Below are positions 1 to 13,559 of a stretch of 64,000 bases of DNA, one piece after another. Position 1 is the first letter of the stretch, and each line of letters starts with the position of its first letter. The notes beneath the pieces were generated by a model that saw only the letters and a program-made list of their open reading frames with translations, was not told the DNA's origin and searched no databases. This stretch comes from Owenia fusiformis (Eukaryota; Annelida; Polychaeta; Sabellida; Oweniidae), in assembly GCA_903813345.2 (NCBI GenBank), contig CAIIXF020000009.1, forward strand, positions 29,240,740 to 29,304,739, read 5' to 3'. A program made the translations under genes and the position numbers.

Positions 1-730
1 TTAATATAAATGTAAGCTTTTCTTATGACTAATCAGATATCTAAGCACAAGTGCCAAAGGGATTGGATCAGAAGCTGTAAAGAAACCGAGCAAGAAAAGC
101 AAACTCTAAGTGTAAACTCCCCTCCCCCTCCAATCGAGAGCTGCCAGTATCACAAATCAGGACCAGAACACTAAGGGACATTCCATTCATACTGGAGTAA
201 TTACAATACATGTTGAAGAGAAATTAGAAAAAAATAGCCAATACTTATAACATCAAAAAATCACTAGTAAGCCTACTCATAAAATTCAGTCATTCAGTCT
301 CAAATGATGTGGGATCGACGAAATCAAGTCTCGGCAATTCAAAGCGTCAACATCCATTCGCAAAGCCGTCGCCATAATCCATAAAACTCAATAATTCAAA
401 ATGGGTATCAGGAGAAAACTATGACTGTTTTCGATCCCTAACCATTAATGCCATAGCCGGGGGTCCACCTTGAAAGGTGCCAAGTGAAAAGTTTGTGAGT
501 TCAATTCCAATTTCCTAAACAATTCCAACATCATTCAGCATCTCCAGTGGAAAATAAAGACCTATAATTTTTCAGCAAAGCCCAGGAAGGGTTTCTTATT
601 AAGCTTTTATAAGTATAACCTTGCCCAAACAGTCTGCTCATTGAAATATGGTGTATTGATTTACAATCGATATAATTAAAGTTATATATTTTTATATATA
701 ATATTGTCCAGTTCAATGTTAATAAGAAGA
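1..730. other. gene-less stretch at window start
   Basis: AT-rich DNA with only short chance reading frames. I see no gene, RNA or clear repeat here. Confidence 0.5.
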
Positions 731-946
731 CTAAAGATAAGGTGCACTAATTTGAGATTCATTAATCTTTTTCAGTTTTAACTCAGCAGGATATGTCTCA
801 CCAATAAAGTCTTTACATTTTGGATTGTCTGAACTTAACATGTCATAAATATATCTATCTGTCTTATTAAATAACTTTGCAATATTAATTTTAGCATCGT
901 TTGTCATCCTTTGTTGAGGGTCTGCTAAAAGGGGCACAATCTGTAT
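731..946 (-). pseudogene. decayed reverse transcriptase fragment
   Basis: The minus-strand translation ends in a stretch that reads like the palm/thumb part of an eukaryotic retroelement reverse transcriptase. It has a RYIYDMLSSDNP segment where such enzymes carry RYIDDVLSLNNP, followed about 16 residues later by YPAELKLKK, which in these proteins is usually YPxELELK. The second position of the catalytic YxDD box has become Y, so the box reads YIYD, and the frame stops soon after. The open frame extends upstream to about 1027 but begins with TTG, not ATG. The hydrophobic upstream residues are therefore probably not a signal peptide. I treat it as an inactive relic; the retroelement clade is not assigned. 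Confidence 0.55.
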
Positions 947-1216
947 CCTATAAGTATACCTACACTCTGACGTGAAACTGTATTTCCAAACTAACAAATA
1001 TACAATCAATAAGAAGTTGTAATGCAAAGTTGTAATGTAATGAAAAGAATATATTTATCGTATTGCTCGCTAGGAACGACGAAAGCCCTATTTGAAAAGA
1101 GACGAAGAAGATAAAGCCATCTTTACCCTATGTAACATGCTGTCATCTTTCACGCTAAAAAGAAAAGTCACACGTGTAAGATGCGTTTACTTATGAGTCA
1201 TGACACCACTGGTTTA

Positions 1217-1992
1217 CCCTACTATCACACCAAACTAGTTCTCACTACGTTCTCGAAAATGGGCTTAAACTGCGCACGAACGGATTTGACGTACTAAGAA
1301 CCCACTAAGAACCGTTTGAGATCTGTTTACAAACTTCATGAAACTACTCGAACGAGTAGGTCCCCCAGAACTTAGAGCATGCTAAAAGATATCTGATGAT
1401 CGTCACGTTCTGCAATCAGAACGAGTGAAAAGGTACTTAAGACGACCTGGACGCACTGGGGACACACTACGAACGGAAGTGTCGTACTTCAATCCTACTA
1501 GGGACGTATTACGACGTTGTGTAGTCAGGCGTAAATTGCAGTCGAGAGTGCCCCAATCAAGTCCGTTTATAGCTTATGTACGAATTAGCAAAAATAGCTA
1601 TCACACCAGAACCAGTTGTCACTGCGTTTTCAAAACGTTGCCGAATCTGTTTTAAACTGTGTGCGAACTGAATGAACGTAACATGGACTTTCCCGGACGG
1701 GGAATGTGATTTAGAATTTAGAATCGATTCAAAATTCGATGGCGACCATACCATTATGTAATCAGGTCACGATGACCTTTTAGACTAAGGGACGCGTTAT
1801 GCGACGTTGCACACCGACGTGGTGCGACCTGAACGAACTGCGAATGAGATGGACGTATTGAAGACTGTTTATGAACGAAGTAGCTTATTATTTTAGACAT
1901 ATTTCCCGACCACAGCCAGATTGAGTCCGTTTTACGACGTTTTCATAGGACTGGCAAGAACGGGTAAGAACTAGTTTGGTGTGATAGGGGGG
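1217..1992. mobile_element. non-autonomous TIR element, TA target duplication
   Basis: The ends are inverted copies of each other. The left end reads CCCTACTATCACACCAAACT and the right end is its near reverse complement, with TA on both outer sides (1215-1216 and 1993-1994). The 776-bp interior has no usable transposase frame but shows diverged internal repeats, for example TTTTAAACTG-like segments near 1270 and 1650. A TA duplication fits Tc1/mariner or another TA-inserting superfamily. The autonomous partner is not in the window. Confidence 0.6.
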
Positions 1993-4900
1993 TACATACA
2001 ACAACAACATGGCAACATACAGTCGTACACCGTTGCTATAAGTAACCATGCTTTTTCTACAAAATTGGTTATGTTGTCTTGACAATGGAGTTTAATTGCC
2101 AAGCGTATCCATGCATTTTCTACAATATGCATTATGACTTCATGACAATGGAAATATAGCTCCCTTAGTTTTGTCATGAAAAAGGTGAAAATATGGCATA
2201 ATACAGTCATATGAGAAAAAGTTATTATTAAAGCTAGACAACAAATGAACGATCTTGCACGAGTACTCAAACAAGAACATCTATTTCACCACAAGCAACA
2301 TTATATACGTTTTAACGTTTTCCCTGAGCTGTGGTATACAAAAAGACCAATGCTGAAAATACATGCACTCAAATATGCTGTACTTCCAATGGTTCAATAA
2401 AAATCAAATAACTAATCTCATTAGAAACTACTTCGTAAAGCCAAGAATTCCATTGTTATTGTACCTATGATAACTACAATTTATGGATCTGAATTGTAAT
2501 ACGAAGTTTCCAACTCCGGGAAAATACTTAAATCTCATAGCTTTCAACCTGCGAATTAACATCATTGCGTAATGGGAATAAAACCGTATTTTAAATTGAA
2601 ACATCGGTGTATGAGCGGTTTACATAATTTCTAAGTTTATTGGCCAGGGATGACTGACTCTATGGATTTGTAGAACACATCTGTACTCTATTTGCTTGCA
2701 CAAATAACGAATAAGATGTGAAATATCTACGGATCTATGTAATATATTTATTTTGCTTCAGTCGTGTTTACTTAACATTTCCAAAGAAATCAGACAGTTC
2801 TACACAAATAAATCACTCACTGTATGCCAAAAAATGATGGGATGCCGAGTAGATCGCGTCACTGAGATATAGAAACTTAAAATATTTGATTTCTTTTCCC
2901 AAACAAAAATATTACCATGGGTACGCTAGTATAGGCAGCCATTTTGAAAACCAAATCGGAGTTTAACTTTAAGACTTATTGTGAAAATGTGATATTTTCG
3001 TTAACAAAATCTGCCTTTTCAAATTTTCTCATGACACAAATGATTTTAATATCTATAAACGATGATTCCAATAAAGTGCATTGGATTGGTACTTATGGCG
3101 GCAAATTCGAAAATTCAAATTTATGGAATAACTTGTTTTTGAAAAGACGCGAACCTGTGAGACCCCACTTACACGTATGGACCATTCTATGCATTTTTAT
3201 GAAACTGTTTTGAAAGTAAATGATTTGAATTGTTACGGATATGCCAGTAGTAATGGGGAAAACACCAAGGTGTTTTGTGCCCAATTTAGTGCACGCGTGA
3301 TATTAACATGTACAGTAGAATGGCCTTGCGGGGCACTTTGTAAACCTTAGAAACAAACAAACAGAAAGATTGGTATGTCAGATTGTCTGGACAGACGGAC
3401 GGACGGGCCTACGGACAAACAAATGGGTTAGCATCGACAAACCCAATGAGTTAATAATAGATATGTTCCAGGCTAGGGGCTTTCCACGTTTGTTTGTAAT
3501 TTATCCTTAAACATAAAACACTACTCCTCTTTTAGAAAATAAATCGCGCAATCGATGCCGCAATGAGTGGCGGTTTTCTGAATGGTTCGTATCACTGAGA
3601 ACAAATGATATTTGAAATGTTTGATTCCTTTCTAAAACAAAATAATTGACACGTTCCATACTCGAGCTCTTGACATTCACCTGAACAGAACTCATCCTAA
3701 ACTTACAACTTTCTCTCTATTTGGAAAGCGCAACATGACGTTTCCAAGTCTTTACTCGTATGCAGTATTCAATGGAGAAAACAGTGGTGTACTAAAACTG
3801 CTATATTTTCTATATTTTGAGATTAAGATTATTCAGAAATTCCATTCTGGTATCTGGTATGCTCCATTGCAAAATCGATCAAAAAATTTCAAAATTCAAT
3901 TTTCTGAAATTAGGATTTCTGTCTTAGCCATTATTTGGGTAATTTATGGAATTCTTTCATCCATATCAGTAATAATCACATCTGCCCATTTTTATTAAGT
4001 ATTTTTTGTCAAATATGATGATCGAATTGACTTGTTTATTAGATGTATTAAAAGAAAAACGGATTTTCTAGCTTAAGTTTTTGAGTGGTTTGGCGTCAGA
4101 GCATGCTCTCATGGAAAACATGATATATGTCAGCTCTTGTCGTTGATACGATGTAAGTACATCAATGTTGAACACGCTATCTATCATTGACGTGATCCAG
4201 TTCTTTATTTTCATGATCATTGACTCTGAAATCAGATGGCATGAGCTACTTAAGCCTGGTCGGAATGGACTTGAGATTCTAGGGTCAAGTTCAAAGAAGA
4301 ATTCCAATTCTTCTTATTGGATAACACGATCTATTAAAAAGGGATTTAAAGAGATTTTCGATGATAACGATAAACATATTACTGTTAAATTCGAATTACT
4401 CGAGGTTAGATACTGAAAAGGTTAATGTATTATTCTAAGAGATTTTGCGTCAAAATTGTTTAAAAGTTTGTAGCTGATACACGTAACTAAGACAGGAGAT
4501 CAACACAGGAGTTGCAGTATTACGATATGTAAATAATCTGTCAATAACATGCAAGGGAGATATCCTGAAGTGACTTTTTTGTTTTTTTTAGCTAGTCGTG
4601 TTAACTATGCATAAACCTATGCTATGCTTGAGCAAATTTTCTAATTACTTTGAGGAGTTCTAGAATATTCCGGAAAATGGCCCTATACTTCTATTTTCAA
4701 AGAGCATGTTACTCTCCTAGATCTTACAACTACTTACCGCACATCAGGCCCACTGATAATAACCTTTTAAACGTCATCAATACACTCAATAAGCAAGGTA
4801 CATTGCTTACAAAGATCCTCATCGCATGAAGATTCTAAAAGCCAAACAGATATGTTTACAAGATAAGGCTATTAAACAACCACTGGAGACAAAATATGAC

Positions 4901-7900
4901 ATGTATGTTATAAGGGATCGTGTTTTAAATTATCGATATCTGGGGTAAGCAATCTTAGGTTAGTCTTAAGTTAAAGTCGATATGTATTAATTATATCGAT
5001 AGTGGAAAGGATGCATTTGATGTTAAGTTTCAAGTTAAGAAAAAGAAAACGGTGGATCGGCTAAATAGGGATTAAGTTATGGTTTAAAGAGCAAATGACG
5101 ATCAGGTTGTCCTAATATTTACAGAAACTGTACTTAAGGAACATAATAGTTTAATTATTCTACGTATTTGATCATGCAACAAATGTCTGAAAATAGCTGA
5201 CTTATCCGAGCACACTCGCGCTCGTTGGTGCACCCATTTTGATTGCGAGCGTTTCGGCAGTAACCCATTTCTATAAGCTGAGCTTCAAATGCAGAGCGGG
5301 CCTTTTTGGTTTGTAACTTTAGCATCTTATGAGCGACTTAATGAAAATGAAGCATAATCTAACAACTTAAGTGGTAGATTTCCCTTCTGTTCGCTAAGTG
5401 AGTTTAGCCGGGGGCAGATGGAGACGCAAGAATGTAAAGATCAATCTATGAATCGGTCAATAAAGTGCGAATTTCCGCAGATTTTACCGTGTTGCAGCCG
5501 GTGATCATTTATTTTATACTTTTGTATGAACCAGCAGTTAATTAAGGACTATTTTTATTTCTTACAATCACAATCAAATTATGTGCGTTTGACATTTTAT
5601 GTTAACGTATGGTCTGCGTTTGTCTCTAATTGCACTTTATGAGAACACTGGGTCTTTTAGAATAACAAGTCGTTCACTGTGCAAGGTTTTCCAATCATTA
5701 TAAACTGAGATTTAATAAAACTCAAACAGTCATACGATATCTGGTATATTGTTACTAATTTTGTTTGGAAAATGTATATTTCCATGAGGAGGTTTTATCA
5801 GTTTTATCTACCTGCCAGTGTTGCTGTTGATGGCCTGATGGGTTTAAATAAATCAGACGTACACAGACATACTTCTGTCTTCGTAATGTTTGATGTGTTT
5901 GATATAGCATTCTCATTGTTGCTTTTAGTTGTATTTGTTGGTTTTGTCGGGTGTGGATTTCTAGCGTATTAATGTTCTTTGTAATCTCAAATATCAATTG
6001 CTTTCTGATTTTAGTACACTTGAATTGTATAGTCCCCGCTCTTCGGCTCTTGCTATACTTATACTTATAGCAAAATGACTAGATGGTCAACCATTGGATA
6101 AAGTGACATCAAACTATATACAGTAGAACTGTGAGTTTTAGAACACTAATTATTGGGCATTATTTACTCACGTGGTAAGTCTTCCAAATCGTTTTTCTCG
6201 ATGATTCTTCATATAATCGTAATGCTTTGTCATCATTTTTCTCGTAAATATGAAAAATTACGATCGATTTGGTAGCAACAATGGCTTTTCTCGACTGAAC
6301 AATTTCCGCAAAAATTCTCATAAATAATTTACACATTGTAAAATGTTGACTTAGAGGTGATATGAAACTGCTTGACTTACAGCACCAGTACAATACAATA
6401 GACAATGCAATTGTCCGTACTGAGCCTGAAGTGAAGGCTCTCAATGAGTATCTGCACATACTCAGGTGCTTTGATTCCATTAGAAAGAATACTTAACGCG
6501 GATATCAGATTTTTAACAAGGCTAACAAAATTACGAGTTAAGAAGAGAAATTGAACGCCTTAGTAATGACCTTGTGTTATTAGTACACAATGGATATTTT
6601 AATTGAGGTCCTGGATATATTCCTCTTTACCTTTAATTGGTTATGACATTCGAGGATATCAACTACTAAGAAGCGTATAACGAATTCCATGGGGGAACGT
6701 ATCAATCGCGGTTGTGAGGAAAATGCCCAGGTGTAGCATTAGGAAATTCCGATTCAACACAATCCACACGATTCCGCAGATTCGATGTAAACATAACAAC
6801 TTGAAGATAAGGCATGGTACATGATTCTCATAATTACTAATTATCATTTCAGAAACGAAATCAGTTTTCAATTAAGGAAGGCGGGATAATCTGTCTGATA
6901 TATTTTCCATTTAGCCTCGCATACTGGAATAATCGGCCTAGCAATTGCCGAATCCATTGCATACTGCATATCTTTAAGAAATATCTCGCATTATATTAAG
7001 ATTCAATTAATGTACTCTAACAAAGTATAGTAAGCTTTTTGAGATATCTTCGAATGGTGGCCTGGCTGTTTCTCGAAATAATTCCTAGTTTTCTTTCACG
7101 ATAATAACCTAATTAGATATAAGTAAACTTGTAAAAAAATTGAATTTAAACAATCTCAATTCACATTTTTAGTGGAAATATATTTCCTGGTTTTGTGGAG
7201 TAGTATTGCATCTCAAAAGGCAAACCAAAGCATGCATTCCGCATACCAAATGTTGAAGAATAATCTGGAAACGGTAGATATGTAACAGACCCAACAAGAA
7301 TTCATGATAGACACTATGATCCACACAAATAATGTGGTATACGATATGTGTCTTTTTTTCTCCAGAACAGAAATGTGGCGAATAAGTAAAATCCACGTGC
7401 ACTGTTAAGTAAATTCTCGGAAAAAAGTTTCGGAACTTCCCAGATCACATGCGACAAATGACAAAAAATTGGTAACGCTAATGCTTGATCCACGTGAATT
7501 TCAAATGAACTATTTAACGACCCATTGAAGTAAAACATTAATAAGTACATGCTACCCGGTGCACAAATATTAACATCACAAACTTATCCGAGTGTAAAAG
7601 TGATTTACCACCAAGGCTTGATTGAAAATGATGAATCACAGGAAAAGGTGAACATCAAAAGCCAGCGGATATTGCTCCTCGTTCAAGCATGAATATATTA
7701 GATAGTAATCACACAATGTTACACTATTTTTCATCAATCTGTCTATTCTGAAAGCTACTTTTGAATCACTAAATTAAAATTTAAAACATAACACTCGTAT
7801 GATCAGTGGAAAGGAGGGAGGAAAACATAAAAGCAGATAAAATCCTACTATCGGACATCTTTTGTCCCAAAAATGGTCCGAATAATTTTTTTTGGCCAGG

Positions 7901-8409
7901 CACTCATCTCGCCTACATTATGGCTGGTAAGGCCAATGAGTTTTTACAGCATTTTAACTGACCACTTGAAATATTATGGTACATAATTAAAGCAAGCGTT
8001 TTGATCATTGATATCAGCTCAAATATAATTATAGCATTCTGAGTGTTTTGTACAATGTCACGTAATTTGGTGTCAAAATCAGATGCGGACTCACTTGTTG
8101 GCAAAACATGACCCATAATTCCCGTGGGATTGACAACGGATGTTGACAAGCAATGTCAATTGATCTTTTACTTGTAACCTGTCTATTTCAACAACACGTA
8201 ATTAAGAATATAGCCTGAAATTGACATAGTACAAATCCCTTACTTTGTTGAACTGACGTCATCTCGAAAGATATTGGCTATTGTTTAGATGTAAACAATG
8301 TATTTTCGACTTTTCGATCAAAGTCACGTCATTTTCACACGTCACTAGTTACAACCCTCAATTTTTGGGGATTTATTGACGAAAATATATAGTAGTAAGA
8401 TTAGCTCCT
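1993..8409. other. long gene-less stretch
   Basis: No convincing gene. The short frames (about 60-106 codons) lack recognisable domains, start context or splice support. A GACGGACGGACGG-type simple repeat lies near 3395-3410. Segments at about 2020-2160 are weakly repetitive. Confidence 0.45.
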
Positions 8410-8640
8410 TAGGCAAAACAGCCCTAATTCATGTCACCATACTAGTCAATGGCAAAAGGTCAAACGCCTAATTCTTTATTTCGAGTTTTTGATTTGTGTT
8501 GCCCCACTGGTCTATCTACGGTTCAAAAACGATGCTTAAGCTACATTATAACACTAAACTCATTAAGGGTCAAACATCTACTTTTTGAAATAATCGGTCA
8601 ATTGTGACACTATCCCCTCCCCCCCCCCCCATTTGCCGCC
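8410..8640 (+). repeat. dispersed repeat, copy 1 (partner at 53.86-54.07 kb)
   Basis: This stretch matches 53860-54070 in the same orientation over about 200 bp. Shared words include CACCATACTAGTCAATGG and GGTCAAACATCTACTTTTTG. The copies differ at many single positions and by a few indels. The second copy sits inside a TIR-bounded element, so this copy is probably a fragment of the same family. Confidence 0.7.
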
Positions 8641-8802
8641 AAAAATTGAAAATGAAGCCAAAATTAACATGCCATTCAACTCAAAATTTTCCTTCAGATG
8701 ACCCAAATGAACACATTTTTAGAAGAAAGAGCATTTATTTTTTAAAACTACTTTTTCTATGCATTCAGCGTATTCGGGTAGTTTGGCCTCGAAAATTATC
8801 TA

Positions 8803-8987
8803 AGCTTGTATTTCCGAATGCAACTAACGCCTGTCAGCTTCCGGATTGAACCACTATTTTATTGGCAACTCATTAAAATATTAATAGTACCTGCCACTTT
8901 TCCATTCATATTTAAATGAGTTGGTCATAAAATAGTAGGTTAATCCGGTAGCCGCTAGCCGTTTGTTGCATTCGCGAATACAAGCTA
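8803..8987. repeat. inverted repeat with ~75-bp arms
   Basis: The left arm begins AGCTTGTATTTCCGAATGCA and runs to about 8878. The right arm, read in reverse complement from 8987, begins AGCTTGTATTCGCGAATGCA and follows it with scattered mismatches. The arms are separated by an AT-rich loop. It is probably a small fold-back (MITE-like) element or its core. Confidence 0.6.
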
Positions 8988-10498
8988 AATGTTGTAGAAT
9001 AATTGATACGCTGTCAGTTGATCTAAAACGCCCAATGGATAATCGCATTCAGTTTGTCAGCTGATATCTAAAACAGCCAATCACGGATCATGTTTAGTGT
9101 GTCGGCTGACAAACCATGTGTACCTTATGCGAAATAAGACCAGGCTCTAATAGAAATGAAAAAATCAGTTCTTTTTACACTCATGAAAATATAAGGTACT
9201 GAACCGACAGAGATATATAGCATCCTTCATTTTTATTGACTTGTTGGAAATACAATGGAAGTAATTGGAAATATTGTATGGTGTAACCATGCACAACGGT
9301 GCAAAAGCCACTCTTAGGATATAAGTCAGAGTTTGTTTTATGGTTGCTTTCTATATTTCTACATACCGGTAATTTAAAACAATTTAAACACATTTTTGTT
9401 ACTTATCTGCGTTTTTAAATGATCAAGCAACGTTCTTTCTGACTCTGTAACTTACTGTTAAAGTCTGGATTGAAATCTGTTTCACTATGTTACAGTTTTT
9501 ACTAACTTCTCTATAAAGTCTATGAGGATCCGTGATCGCGAACACCTGCTCCGAAAATGTAAGACCAGTTGTAAAAAACAAATTACATGAATGTCAAATT
9601 GGTAACAGCTAACTCTACAATTTGAATTACCCAGAACAGGTGAAATGTGCATTTGCTTAGTTGGAATAATTTCCATATTGAAATAACTTAAGACAGAGTA
9701 CACGTAATGCTGTATTAATTGTGCGCAAGATGGTGGGAGGGCTAATGATTCGGTCTGTAATTAGTACTCTAATTAGCATGCTATGATCTGTTAGAGGATA
9801 AGAAGTCTGCTGATATAGCGTTTAAATTGTTTCCAGTACCATACGAAAGAATGTTCAACATTTCATGGTTTAAGTCTTTGTAATTTCTGAGACAACGTCT
9901 AAGCTCAAATCAAGCAATGAGCTGTCTGGTTCGAACAGGATCTGGTAGGCAAAGATTCTCAATTCAGAAACGTTTCAACTCGAGATTACATCGTCAAACA
10001 TAATGTTTTTATAACAAACGTATTTAAAATTAAGTTTTGGGCTCGATAGGATGATTAAACGTCAAAACTTCTTATTTATGAATGATATTTATTGTAAATA
10101 AATTTTGCAAAATAAATTTTGTGACGACATCAAAAATGTGGGCCTATTATCAAAATAATGATGACATGTTTTCGAATTGAATAAGTCATTTGTGATGTTT
10201 GTACATGTTCCTCAAATTACAGAGACAGGTGTCAAATGTTATACTAATTGCTAATTGTACCTTTTGTGTATTTCCAGTTCCCGCATATACTTGAATGGGA
10301 GACTATTACGTCACTCAACGGGAATTAATTGGTTCGAACCTAGTGGTATTACTTGCTACAAAGGCGTGATAAAGACATTGACAATAACAAATGTAGCATT
10401 CATTGAGCCATCGTTGCATGAGCATAACTCTTGGATAACTGATAGGGAGAACGGGAGAAGTAAAAGCTTAAAAGACTGCTTACTCATTTTGATCATCA
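8988..10498. other. upstream region of the receptor gene
   Basis: AT-rich, without a coding exon I can support. Two related segments of about 60 bp (near 9020 and 9055) share a TGTCAG(C/T)TGATCTAAAAC-like core. The receptor promoter and any untranslated exon would lie here or further left, but no TATA box or splice site stands out enough to call. Confidence 0.35.
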
Positions 10499-11728
10499 AT
10501 GGCGGAGGAGCGGATATTCAGCTACAGTAACATGTCCGGGGACAACTTCACAATGAACCTGTCTGATGTGATGGTTTGTCCAACTAATTTGTCGGGATTC
10601 AATACGAGTTTGTTACCTCCAGAATGTGTGAAGGAAGTCGATGCGACCGTACGCTTGTTTGAGAACATAGTTCAATATGTTGTTCCAGTAATATTCGGCT
10701 TGATCGTTCTGATTGGTGTAATTGGGAACCTATTAGTGATCATCGTTGTTGTGTCAAACAAACAGATGCGTAATACAACGAACCTTTTAATTATTAACCT
10801 GGCGATTGCGGATTTGTGTTTCATTATCATATGTGTTCCGTTTACGGCTGCCATGTACGCACATTCATATTGGCTCTTCGGAAGCGTCATGTGTAAGATC
10901 GTTCACTATATGAGCAACGTCAGTGCGTATGAGAGCATGTATACGCTAGTCATGATGTCATTCGATAGATACCTTGCCGTTGTACATCCAATACGCTCCA
11001 TGAGTTTGAGGAACGAGCGGAACGCAACGATCGTAATCATTATATCATGGGTGCTTTTCTTGAGTACAAATGTCCACGTGCTCTTTCAGTACGACCACAG
11101 ACACTACACATTTGAAGGCGAGAATAGATCGGCCTGTATAAACACTCACATAGCAGATGACCAAAGCAAATTAACTGGAAAACTGTTCTATGGGTGTTTC
11201 TTTGTATTTGGGTATATCTTACCACTAAGTGTCATTTGCATATTATATGGGTTCATGTTAAACAGACTTCTGTATGGTGTCATGGCCCGAAACAGAGCAG
11301 CGTCGGCAGAGAGTATGAGGTCAAAGAAAAGGGTTACAAGAATGGTAGTCATCGTTGTACTAATATTCGCTGTATGCTGGCTTCCACTGCAAATTATATT
11401 TCTCATACAGTATTTTGGAACATACCCGGAAAGTTTAGTTTTCGTAGGGTTCCAAATCTTTTTCAATGTCTTAGCGTATATGAACTCATGCGTCAATCCC
11501 ATCTTGTACGCTTTTCTATCAGACAATTTTAGAAAAAGTTTCCGAAAGCTCTTAAGCTGCGGCCAATATCAACCAGCTCGAATGGAGTTTGAGCGAACAA
11601 ACGCAAAAGCATTGGAGAACAGCAAATCGTGTACGACTCAATTTACCAACTCGAACAACCTTTTGGAGAAGAACGAGAACGGCAATGGCTGTTCAGCTTC
11701 GACAAATTGCAAGTACGACATGTTATAA
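10499..11728 (+). CDS. allatostatin-A/galanin-type neuropeptide GPCR
   Basis: A complete, intronless rhodopsin-class receptor of 409 residues at the plasma membrane. Seven membrane segments are visible. Class marks are GN in TM1 (N77), LAIAD in TM2 (D105), the TM3 cysteine C132 paired with C213 in the second loop, DRY at 156-158, CWLP around W294 and NPILY at 333-337. C354 after helix 8 is a likely palmitoylation site. The N-terminus has five N-glycosylation sequons. The stretch FDRYLAVVHPI-x-SMSLRxERNA is typical of insect AstA receptors, hence the call; vertebrate galanin receptors are the sister group. Ligands would be amidated peptides (FGLamide or buccalin type). An in-frame stop lies three codons before the ATG at 10499. 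The next Met, at residue 12, has a better context and could be the true start. A specific ligand is inference. Confidence 0.92.
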   Translation: MAEERIFSYSNMSGDNFTMNLSDVMVCPTNLSGFNTSLLPPECVKEVDATVRLFENIVQYVVPVIFGLIVLIGVIGNLLVIIVVVSNKQMRNTTNLLIINLAIADLCFIIICVPFTAAMYAHSYWLFGSVMCKIVHYMSNVSAYESMYTLVMMSFDRYLAVVHPIRSMSLRNERNATIVIIISWVLFLSTNVHVLFQYDHRHYTFEGENRSACINTHIADDQSKLTGKLFYGCFFVFGYILPLSVICILYGFMLNRLLYGVMARNRAASAESMRSKKRVTRMVVIVVLIFAVCWLPLQIIFLIQYFGTYPESLVFVGFQIFFNVLAYMNSCVNPILYAFLSDNFRKSFRKLLSCGQYQPARMEFERTNAKALENSKSCTTQFTNSNNLLEKNENGNGCSASTNCKYDML

Positions 11729-12201
11729 ATAAGAATCAATTGTGACTTATAGACAAAACGCGAATGGGATATATTTTGCTTCGGGAAAGAAGACCAAAAG
11801 GCGATGTGAATTGACAAATACACTCATATAAGGTACTGACAGGTTAACAATTGCACATAAACAAATATAGGATTAACATTGCAGGGACTGATCGTGGATC
11901 AAAGTGTGACTCGTACTGTAATGGACCAATCCAAATGGATTGTCATAAAATCCACATGAATGGATATGAATTGTCAACGTTCGGACATGTTCAGACCTGC
12001 AGTTATGGAGTCACAGAACACAAGTGACATCTTTTATTCATTTCATATTATTTTCCAAATGTTCTATCTATTTACGGGGTTCGACAGGACTTTAGGAAAA
12101 TGAATATGTTTCAACGCTTTATTTCTTTGTGTGATTAATATTACATACTTGCTTCTTTATTTCATATCAGTACACATTTTGTTACAAATTATTATGTTTT
12201 A

Positions 12202-12207
12202 AATAAA
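12202..12207 (+). promoter_or_regulatory. poly(A) signal of the receptor gene
   Basis: An AATAAA lies about 475 bp after the receptor stop codon, on the same strand. It is followed by T/GT-rich DNA. It would give a 3' UTR of roughly 0.5 kb. Confidence 0.5.
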
Positions 12208-13559
12208 GATAAAATGTATATTTGGTCAGAAAATAGTGCTCGATTTTACTTTTGGAAAGGAATGGATATTATGATGAAAAATACTTAAGTGCAAAACTGA
12301 TGTATGATAAGCATATATGGGCTCATATGTTAGTGAAATCAGCATTACAGCTATGGCGAGTATGGCAAATGCTTGTAGAAGTTCCATATATGTAGTGACC
12401 TTGTGAATGTCCTGAACAATAACCATATTAATTACTATAATTAAATTTGTAAATATATACGATGTAAATATATATTTATGCTAACTGGCTAGAAAAAGTA
12501 AAAACAATCGTATATTGATATACGTTTATTTAGAGCATTAACTGTAAATTATATGAATTACAAACACCAACTTGTTAGTGTATGTACAACAAAACGTGTA
12601 CAAGATATAGTAGTTGACTGATATGTAAAATTAATGCATTGATTACTCATTTACGCATGCTCTCGCCAAAATGACGGGCTTTGTCCTACTTCACCCAAAG
12701 TGTAAAAAACACAAATGATTTATTTACAGGATTATTTTGAGCACTATATCTGTATATGTAGTAGTGATATCACATTTTTCATTGTAAATGTTTGGATTAT
12801 ACGCACGATGAACTCTTGTTCCAATAATATATTACTTAGTACTATATCCTATAAACTGAATCATATTTATTGTATGTCCAAAATATACAATAACTTTAAG
12901 AGGTAAAATTTCGAAGAACTAAGTGGGGGTTCTGCGAAATGATACCTTTATCTTAAAATAATAAATATGTATAATCTAATACAAAAATGTATCCTCATTG
13001 AAGTAGTCGTAAGAACGATAGTGTTTATTTATGTGGTAATCGAAGGTTGATCCATCAATACTAATTATATGTAGTAGAAGTCACAAAAAATGACAGATTT
13101 ACACTGAAAACGTAATGTAAGAAATACGTTTCTTTTAAATTGTGATGGGCGTGAAATGGTAAACCATCGGTAATAGAGAGAACGCCAATATTTGATTGCA
13201 GATATAATTTAAAATATATTTTTTAATTTCTGATATTAGGTCAATGTTATAGCAGATATTAGTTTGTAGAATTTCATTTTGTAAATAATTCTAAGTACAC
13301 ATGTTTAATTCAACATCATATGAATAAATCAATTATTTACATTTTGTTTCATGAATTCCATTTTGATGTTTGTCATTGCATATGCCTGATACAGATTTGA
13401 TTGATTAAAATAAATCTATGTAGATAGATGTCGCTGAACAAATGTGTACAGTTCCTCTGATTAAGTAAACATTTAATATGTTGAGATTATTTAATAAAAA
13501 TGTTTACAACCCGGTACATTACCAAAGCAAAGTGAATGCTTATGCACGTATACACATGC
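12208..13559. other. intergenic between convergent genes
   Basis: AT-rich spacer between the 3' ends of the receptor (plus) and the cysteine-rich protein gene (minus). No gene or clear repeat seen. Confidence 0.45.

Noticed and set aside
731-1027. 98-codon minus frame with a hydrophobic start as a small secreted protein
   Set aside because: The frame begins with TTG, not ATG, and its C-terminal part matches reverse transcriptase. The hydrophobic stretch is probably chance.
5200-5480. GC-richer patch as a tRNA or other RNA gene
   Set aside because: No cloverleaf or A/B-box pair could be found by eye.
5755-5997. Overlapping frames on both strands near 5.8-6.0 kb
   Set aside because: No domain, no splice signals and no start context; a low-stop stretch only.
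10255-10530. Plus frame just upstream of the receptor as a coding exon
   Set aside because: It is in another frame from the receptor and has no recognisable content; at most it is 5' untranslated.
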